Shown here piece after piece: positions 59,044 to 64,000 of a stretch of 64,000 bases of DNA. Under the pieces are notes generated by a model that searched no databases, was not told the DNA's origin, and saw nothing but the letters and a program-made list of their open reading frames with translations. A program made the position numbers and the translations under genes. The number at the start of each line of letters is the position of its first letter. The first letter of the stretch is position 1. Source of the DNA: UBA947 sp031550975 (GTDB lineage: Bacteria; Cyanobacteriota; Vampirovibrionia; Gastranaerophilales; Gastranaerophilaceae); the NCBI GenBank assembly GCA_031550975.1, contig JAVBOC010000004.1:62001-126000 (forward strand), given 5' to 3'.

Positions 59044-60477
59044 ATGTTTAAATTCAAACGCAAAAAAATTGTTGAACAGATTGGCATCGTATTTTTCTTT
59101 GCTGTTTTGATTCCGATGAGTGTGAGCGGGTTTATTATAAACAATGTTAACCAGCAATCCATGCGCGCACAATTGCGCGAGTCTGCAGTTTTAATTGCAA
59201 ACATGGTTGCTGATGAGATCGTTTTTTATGACAAAACCGTTGGCGGCGACCTTGAAAAACTTCCGCAAGACAGCCTTTTCCACTCACTGCAGGATGAAAA
59301 ACGTCAGATTTATGTGTTATCCGGCAAGGAGAAACTTCTTGCTTCGCACAATTATAATAGCGAAGATTTCCAAAAAACCATGACCCAGCTTCCAAAGAAC
59401 TTAAAAGAAGAAACACCGGTAATTTTTGGGGAAGTTAAAAACCAGCCGCTTGTATATGTAACCAAACAAGACCCTGACATCACAGTCGTTGTAAACACTA
59501 CAGAAGACATTACGCGCGAAGCAATCGGTTACAACAGTTTCAAAATTATTTTATCAGTCATAATCGCGACGCTGACGATTATTTTCGTTGTTGCAATTTA
59601 TATTTATTACCTTTATATCAACATCCGACAGTTGATGCGTGGGATAAGTTCGGTTTCTAAAGGGAATTATGGGCGTCAAATCAGACTTTTAACAACCGCC
59701 TTTACCCCAAGAGAAATCGTTTTCTTGGCATCTGAATTTAACCAAATGGCAAGCCAAATTCACAAATCCTATAACGAATTGAAACAGTTGGACGAATTCC
59801 GTTCAAACCTGATTGATACAGTGAGCCACGAGCTTCGCACACCACTCACAAGCATTCAAGGCTACACTTCAAGATTGATGCGAAACGATATTCAAATCGA
59901 TGATGCGACACGCCAAAAATCTCTGCGCATAATTAAAGAACAATCAGAAATCCTCAAACGACTGATTGACGATCTTTTGACCATACCTGATATTGAAGGA
60001 ATGCGGCTTCAAACAGTTTATGAACCGGTTAAGATTCCCGATGTGCTTGAAAAAGCTTCGCTGCTGGTCAGAAACAAAGAAAACAAAGAAATTATTTTTA
60101 ATATCGACAAAGATTTTCCAATCGTAAACGCCGATAAAGACAGACTTGTGCAGGTCTCTGTGAACCTTCTTGAAAACGCGATAAAATATTCAAATCCTGA
60201 CAGCACAATTATAGTTAACGCAACCGCTGACAAGAAAAACGCAAAAATTTCGTTCAAAAACGATTGCGATGTGATTGCACCAAAAACCCTGAAAAAACTT
60301 TTTGAAAAATTTATCCGGCTTGATAGCAACACGACCCGAACCACCCGTGGCACCGGCTTAGGACTGTTTATCGTAAAAGGGCTGGTCGAAGCCATGAACG
60401 GAAAAATCACGTTGTCATCAAGCGAAGAATGCGGATTCTGTGCAGAAGTCAAACTGCCTTTGGGAATAAGCGCATGA
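59044..60477 (+). CDS. Membrane sensor histidine kinase
   Basis: A 477-residue kinase paired with the regulator upstream. Two membrane helices (about 14-34 and 163-185) flank a periplasmic sensor of about 130 residues. A HAMP domain follows, then HisKA with DTVSHELRTPLTSIQGYTSRLM and the phosphoacceptor His at about 263. HATPase_c has NLLENAIKYS (N-box) and RTTRGTGLGLFIVKGLVEAMNG (G2). A LTIPDIEGM stretch replaces the more usual LDLSRIEAG between the domains. Its stop overlaps the tadA start (ATGA). Confidence 0.93.
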   Translation: MFKFKRKKIVEQIGIVFFFAVLIPMSVSGFIINNVNQQSMRAQLRESAVLIANMVADEIVFYDKTVGGDLEKLPQDSLFHSLQDEKRQIYVLSGKEKLLASHNYNSEDFQKTMTQLPKNLKEETPVIFGEVKNQPLVYVTKQDPDITVVVNTTEDITREAIGYNSFKIILSVIIATLTIIFVVAIYIYYLYINIRQLMRGISSVSKGNYGRQIRLLTTAFTPREIVFLASEFNQMASQIHKSYNELKQLDEFRSNLIDTVSHELRTPLTSIQGYTSRLMRNDIQIDDATRQKSLRIIKEQSEILKRLIDDLLTIPDIEGMRLQTVYEPVKIPDVLEKASLLVRNKENKEIIFNIDKDFPIVNADKDRLVQVSVNLLENAIKYSNPDSTIIVNATADKKNAKISFKNDCDVIAPKTLKKLFEKFIRLDSNTTRTTRGTGLGLFIVKGLVEAMNGKITLSSSEECGFCAEVKLPLGISA

Positions 60478-60914
60478 GCAGCGAAAAACACATGGACAAA
60501 GCCATTGAAAAAGCTCGCAACTCAGGGGTCGAAATCCCTGTTGGTGCTGTCATAGTAAAAGATGACGAAATCCTCGCCTGCGCCTGCAATAAAAAAGAAG
60601 TCTTAAACGACGTGACCGCACACGCGGAAATCTTAGCAATAAGAGAGGCGTCAGAAAAACTCGGCAACTGGCGGCTTGAAGACTGCACAATGTATGTAAC
60701 CCTAGAACCCTGCCCGATGTGCGCCTGGGCGATTCTTCAATCACGCATAAAAACAGTATATTTCGGTTCTTATGATCCAAATTATGGGGCATTGGGTTCT
60801 GCGATTGATTTACGCACAGCAGGAAATTCCAAGCTCAAAGTTTACGGCGGAATCGCAGAAGAAGAATGCAGCGCGCTGCTGGATAAATATTTTAGTGAAT
60901 TGAGAAATAAATGA
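60474..60914 (+). CDS. tadA: tRNA-specific adenosine deaminase
   Basis: Deaminates A34 of tRNA-Arg(ACG) to inosine; the substrate tRNA is encoded at 40624-40697. The 146-residue zinc enzyme has HAEILAIREA at residue 50 (Zn His and catalytic Glu) and PCPMCAWAI near 79-87 (two Zn Cys). The ATG at 60474 overlaps the kinase stop, and the gene overlaps the following one by ATGA, so three or four genes are translationally coupled. Confidence 0.94.
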   Translation: MSSEKHMDKAIEKARNSGVEIPVGAVIVKDDEILACACNKKEVLNDVTAHAEILAIREASEKLGNWRLEDCTMYVTLEPCPMCAWAILQSRIKTVYFGSYDPNYGALGSAIDLRTAGNSKLKVYGGIAEEECSALLDKYFSELRNK

Positions 60915-61645
60915 TTACTAAAGCAGAACTTGACAAATTAGCACAACAGTTTGAGGTTAATGCTTTTATAGAAGACGACCCGATACTTTTTTTGCATAAA
61001 TTTGACGATAAAAAAGACGTTGAAATCGCGGGGTTTATCGCGTCTTTAATCGCTTACGGCAGCCGAAAAGTCTTTATCCGCAAGCTAAACGAACTTTTTG
61101 AAATCATGGAACACGACCCCCATAATTATATTTTAGATTTTGACCCAAAATCGCTCGGGGATTTTAATTACAGGTTTGGCAAAACCCAAGATTTCGCACA
61201 GATTTTTAAAATCATGCAAGAACTCTACGCCAACGACGGCGGATTTGAGCAGATTTTTAAACAAGGTTATGAGTCAGGTAATACATTCACTCCAGTCGTG
61301 GATTATTTTTATTCACGGGCTGGAAAAGACGTCGGACACGGGTTTTACCACATGATTCCAAACCCGCAAAATGGGGGCGCGATGAAGCGTTTAAACATGT
61401 TTTTGCGCTGGATGGTCAGAAAAGGACCGGTTGACCTTGGGATTTGGGATTTTATGCCGCCGTCTGAACTTTTAATCCCGCTTGATGTTCATGTCGCGCG
61501 GATTTCGCGCGAAATGGGACTCTTAACAAGAAGCTCAAACGATTTTAAAGCAGTCATTGAACTCACTCAAAAACTAAAAGAATTTGACCCGCACGACCCC
61601 GTCAAATATGACTTTGCACTCTTTGGTTACGGAGTCAACAGATAA
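60911..61645 (+). CDS. TIGR02757 family protein (DUF2400)
   Basis: A 244-residue protein matching TIGR02757: DDPILFLHKFDDKKDVEIAGFIASLIAYGSRKVFIRKLNEL near the N-terminus, KRLNMFLRWMVRKGPVDLGIWDFMPPSELLIPLDVHVARISREMGLL near 157-205, and CPxDPVKYDFALFGYGV-like end (FDPHDPVKYDFALFGYG). The family looks like a helix-hairpin DNA glycosylase fold, but no function is proven. It is coupled to tadA. Confidence 0.88.
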   Translation: MITKAELDKLAQQFEVNAFIEDDPILFLHKFDDKKDVEIAGFIASLIAYGSRKVFIRKLNELFEIMEHDPHNYILDFDPKSLGDFNYRFGKTQDFAQIFKIMQELYANDGGFEQIFKQGYESGNTFTPVVDYFYSRAGKDVGHGFYHMIPNPQNGGAMKRLNMFLRWMVRKGPVDLGIWDFMPPSELLIPLDVHVARISREMGLLTRSSNDFKAVIELTQKLKEFDPHDPVKYDFALFGYGVNR

Positions 61646-61649
61646 AAAC

Positions 61650-62588
61650 TTATGGTGTCTTAACGCAACGAGCGCCATATCCGATATCTTTATACATACG
61701 GCCGATTGTTCCATAATTAAGAATATTTGCGAAATAATTTGGTGAATTTTCTTCAGAAGCCCAGTTATAAGGAGCCAGATGCAGAATATCGTCATGCTGA
61801 GTCATTATTAATAATTCTGCACTTGTCGGCAATCTCATTCCTTTATCAGCACAAGCTTTTTTCACTCCTGCCCAACAGTTGCGACTGCAAAAAACCATTC
61901 CACTTCCGGATGGATCATATGATATGAATTCTGAACCATCGCAAGTATTGATGCATCCACCAACACTATCTCCCACGCATATTCCTTCCGGCAATAATGT
62001 TCCCTCACACTTGAAACTTGACAATTCTGCATTAAAAAGATTTACATCTTTGGTCAATTTATTTGGTGATGAATCACCGTTAGTATCATACAAAGCTGCT
62101 ACACTACATTTTGATACCTCTTCACCGGTTGCAGCTGGGTCTAAAGTACACGATGGATTATATGCAATAAACACATTTGCACCATTTGCTAATTTCAGAC
62201 CAATGATATTAGTACCCCAGCTTTTGCTAAAACTTTGGGCAGTAGATAATGTGTTTGTTGAAATTGGAGTTATATCGTCTAATACCTCAGACACAAAGCA
62301 GGAAGACAGATTGTCATTTTGACATACTTCAATCATTCTCATAAAGTTCTTTAATTCATCCACAAATGCTTCTGTTGTTGTATAAACTGTCAGTCTTCCA
62401 CGAGCATGCATTTGGCCTACGGCTTCGGTAAGTCTGTTCTCAAAGACTTTACTCGCCGTTTTCCAGCGTTCTTCCTGCCAGTTTTTAAGCAATGTCGGGA
62501 TAGTTAAAGCAGCAACTATACCAATTACGCCTAGAACTATCAAAACCTCAGCTAAAGTGAAGCCTTTTTTTGCGGATGCTTGTTTCAT
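61650..62588 (-). CDS. Prepilin-like protein with large Cys-rich domain
   Basis: A 312-residue type IV pilin-like protein: leader MKQASAKKG, then FTLAEVLIVLGVIGIVAALTIPTLLKNWQEERW. The soluble part parallels the 37667-38653 protein: KTASKVFENRLTEAVGQM, LKLANGANVFIAYNPSCT, CSVAALYDTNGDSSPNKLTKDVNLF, several Cys pairs and ACADKGMRLPTSAELLIM. The shared end motif suggests a common fold, perhaps for adhesion or substrate binding at a pilus tip. AAGGAG precedes the ATG. Confidence 0.87.
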   Translation of the reverse strand: MKQASAKKGFTLAEVLIVLGVIGIVAALTIPTLLKNWQEERWKTASKVFENRLTEAVGQMHARGRLTVYTTTEAFVDELKNFMRMIEVCQNDNLSSCFVSEVLDDITPISTNTLSTAQSFSKSWGTNIIGLKLANGANVFIAYNPSCTLDPAATGEEVSKCSVAALYDTNGDSSPNKLTKDVNLFNAELSSFKCEGTLLPEGICVGDSVGGCINTCDGSEFISYDPSGSGMVFCSRNCWAGVKKACADKGMRLPTSAELLIMTQHDDILHLAPYNWASEENSPNYFANILNYGTIGRMYKDIGYGARCVKTP

Positions 62589-62813
62589 GCAATACTCCTT
62601 TGGTTAATACTATTATATAGTTCTTTTGTCTTATGTCAATTACAATAGCCATTAAATTCCTCTGTATCTGAATATTGGCGGTTCGAAAAATCGTGGTTTT
62701 TCTCACCATGAGCGTTCATTATATTTACGCTCGCCAAATTCCTCCATTTAAATGGTTGATTTTTGAAAAAAAACTATTAATATATGAATATGCAACAATA
62801 GAGAGGCTATACC

Positions 62814-63368
62814 ATGGCAAATAATAATGGTTTATTATCCGGAATATTTTCAGGACTGACCAGCACATATTCATATTTAAAATCCCAAAACCCTGACGGG
62901 TTAACACTTCAGGGAATTAAAGATATCCAAGGGGACAGCGAAAAAGCAAACATGATGAACGGGACTTTTGCATCATATCTGCAAACGAATTTTGCAAAAA
63001 TTGATAAAGACGGCGACGGAATAATCGCCGAAAGCGAGATGGAAGCCTTGACTTCTGCTATGGCTCGCGGCGGACTCTCAAAAGAAGAATTAATCCAACT
63101 TTACGCGTCCGGTGCAAGCGGATTATCTGAAGACACCTATAATATGATAATCCAACATTTTGAAGACATGGATACAAACAAAGACGGCAAAATAACTTCT
63201 GCAGAAATCACAGCGTTCACTGTCAGTTCCGCTAAACAAGAAAAAATGGATGAAGATACTCACAAAAGAGCGACTAATATGTCCTTGTTCTATGGTGAAG
63301 ATTCCTCGTCAAGTGTAGATAGTTATAGTTTATTGAGCTATAAGTACAAAAGTAGTAAAAAATCGTAA
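62814..63368 (+). CDS. EF-hand calcium-binding protein
   Basis: A 184-residue protein with two canonical 12-residue EF loops: DKDGDGIIAESE near residue 65 and DTNKDGKITSAE near 122. Both have Asp at 1, 3 or 5, Gly at 6, Ile at 8 and Glu at 12. The Ser/Tyr-rich tail (SSSSVDSYSLLSYKYKSSKKS) is flexible. No classical signal peptide is present, so the location is uncertain. GAGAGG precedes the ATG. It may act as a Ca2+ buffer or sensor. Confidence 0.88.
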   Translation: MANNNGLLSGIFSGLTSTYSYLKSQNPDGLTLQGIKDIQGDSEKANMMNGTFASYLQTNFAKIDKDGDGIIAESEMEALTSAMARGGLSKEELIQLYASGASGLSEDTYNMIIQHFEDMDTNKDGKITSAEITAFTVSSAKQEKMDEDTHKRATNMSLFYGEDSSSSVDSYSLLSYKYKSSKKS

Positions 63369-63398
63369 AAATAATCCTTAGTAAACGCGAGCGAGCTG

Positions 63399-63540
63399 AG
63401 CGGATTTTCGCAAGAACAGAGCGCAGCAAGTTCGTCCAAACGAGCAAAACCACGCTTTTGCGAGTTGCGAACAATCCAAGACAGGCTGAAAGGGCGGCTT
63501 TGCCGGCCTGAAACGCCGTTACAAGCGAGCGAGTAAGACA
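63399..63540. repeat. Two dispersed elements side by side
   Basis: Positions 63399-63483 are the inverted partner of 33388-33479. Positions 63482-63540 are a copy of the GGCTGGAAGGGCGGC element of 25706-25767 and purL. Confidence 0.88.
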
Positions 63541-63560
63541 CGAACATGGGAAAGACTTAA

Positions 63561-63595
63561 ATCGCCGGAACTTTCAGTTCCGGCGATTCTTTTTA
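63561..63595. terminator. Terminator between convergent genes
   Basis: ATCGCCGGAACT pairs perfectly with AGTTCCGGCGAT around TTC and is followed by a T-rich run. It resembles the 6439 hairpin in form, with a different stem. Confidence 0.9.
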
Positions 63596-63612
63596 ATATT
63601 AATATTATTCAA

Positions 63613-63873
63613 TTAATCACCGCCATAACCGCCTTTTACGTCATGGGTCAAATAAAGTTTTCTAAGCATCTGCAATTCATTTGCTTGTGCTTGAGTAAGA
63701 GGCGTCCGATTGCCAATACCTTCGAGTTCATATATTCGTTTTAGCATTGCACTCGACCAGTTGCCGCCATCTCTTTGGTAAGAGTGGACTGTTGGAGGCT
63801 TTGGAGGTGGAACATAAGGCTTAATGTTTACTTGCTTTAACCTTGTTGGCATTACTGGACTTATTCTTGGCAT
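63613..63873 (-). CDS. Small hypothetical protein
   Basis: An 86-residue basic, Pro-rich protein without a recognised family. It has a PPPKPP stretch near residue 22 and a helical C-terminal half (LKRIYELEGIGNRTPLTQAQANELQMLRKLYLT). CGGAG lies before the ATG. The rest of the window to 64000 shows nothing I can support. Confidence 0.6.
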   Translation of the reverse strand: MPRISPVMPTRLKQVNIKPYVPPPKPPTVHSYQRDGGNWSSAMLKRIYELEGIGNRTPLTQAQANELQMLRKLYLTHDVKGGYGGD

Positions 63874-64000
63874 ATTTTCTCCGTTTTGTCTTACCCTAAT
63901 TTAAGCACGGTGAAGTTTGAAAAATGCCCTTTTTATAAGTAATATTTACAATCAGTTACACTCAATCTCATCGCGCGAAAGTCTTGGCCCATCCCATTCC

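Noticed and set aside
63338..63547. Minus-strand frame with LACNGVSGRQSRPFSL
   Set aside because: The same peptide appears opposite the copies near 25613-25807 and 30833-31078; it is the reverse reading of the dispersed repeat and not a gene.

Overview
The window reads as a piece of chromosome from a low-to-medium GC, Gram-negative-type bacterium that looks like a non-photosynthetic relative of Cyanobacteria (Melainabacteria/Gastranaerophilales type). This placement is an inference. It rests on lpxA together with a peptidoglycan cluster, PPi-dependent phosphofructokinase instead of an ATP enzyme, two PBS-lyase-type HEAT-repeat proteins, stand-alone prepilin-like proteins with a KGFTLAEVLIVLG N-terminus, and many lineage-type hypothetical proteins. 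No phage, transposase, rRNA or CRISPR array is present. Almost every gene is housekeeping or regulatory.

Layout. 1-3.8 kb: minus-strand murF-mraY-murD (murD runs off the left edge). 3.8-6.4 kb: rplU, rpmA, a secreted matrixin-like protease and lpxA. 6.5-13.1 kb: PPi-phosphofructokinase, the clamp-loader genes holA/holB, a PAS-GAF histidine kinase and a HEAT protein. 13.3-17.4 kb: hibernation factor, a small Cys protein, mntP, a DUF4127 protein and a 2-hydroxyacid dehydrogenase. 17.7-25.7 kb: hsp20, a glutamate-cysteine ligase, ksgA-ispE, a peptide-transport ATPase, bioY-rimI, a solute-binding protein and a hypothetical. 25.9-33.4 kb: SPOR protein, DUF366, queC, a HEAT protein, purS-purQ-purL (purL truncated) and two membrane hypotheticals. 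33.6-40.3 kb: nadB-nadC, a diguanylate-cyclase-like protein, LuxR-type regulators, a prepilin and an ankyrin protein. 40.3-45.8 kb: tRNA-Arg(ACG) with tRNA debris, hypotheticals, an XRE regulator module, kup and DUF3137. 45.9-54.5 kb: rarA, a prepilin, LysM and TPR proteins, two inverted-repeat-bounded cassettes, cinA and dnaB. 54.7-64 kb: an alpha/alpha-toroid protein, a YkgJ protein, three two-component genes, tadA, a TIGR02757 protein, a third prepilin, an EF-hand protein and a last hypothetical.

The most unusual signal lies in the repeats rather than in one operon. (1) Arrays of 7- or 8-bp units (TAGGGAC/TCCCTAA, GTGAATN, GTTGAAWN, TTAGTCAC types) lie between genes, often as inverted pairs around a short core. 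They resemble in form the heptanucleotide STRR repeats known from cyanobacteria. (2) The same arrays, and larger palindromic elements of about 50-130 bp, are also found in frame inside conserved enzymes (murD, murF, ispE, purQ, purL, nadB, cinA). There they encode recurring peptides such as TRDKGLETS or FEEQFTIHxSQ in unrelated proteins, which recalls the Rickettsia palindromic elements. (3) Several genes take their stop codon from an array. (4) Two small cassettes, one holding a probable structured RNA and one an XRE regulator plus a 46-residue protein, are bracketed by inverted copies of these elements, which suggests that the repeats can carry cargo. Separately, a dozen or so genes have a good -10 box ending 6-8 bases before the start codon, which predicts leaderless mRNAs.
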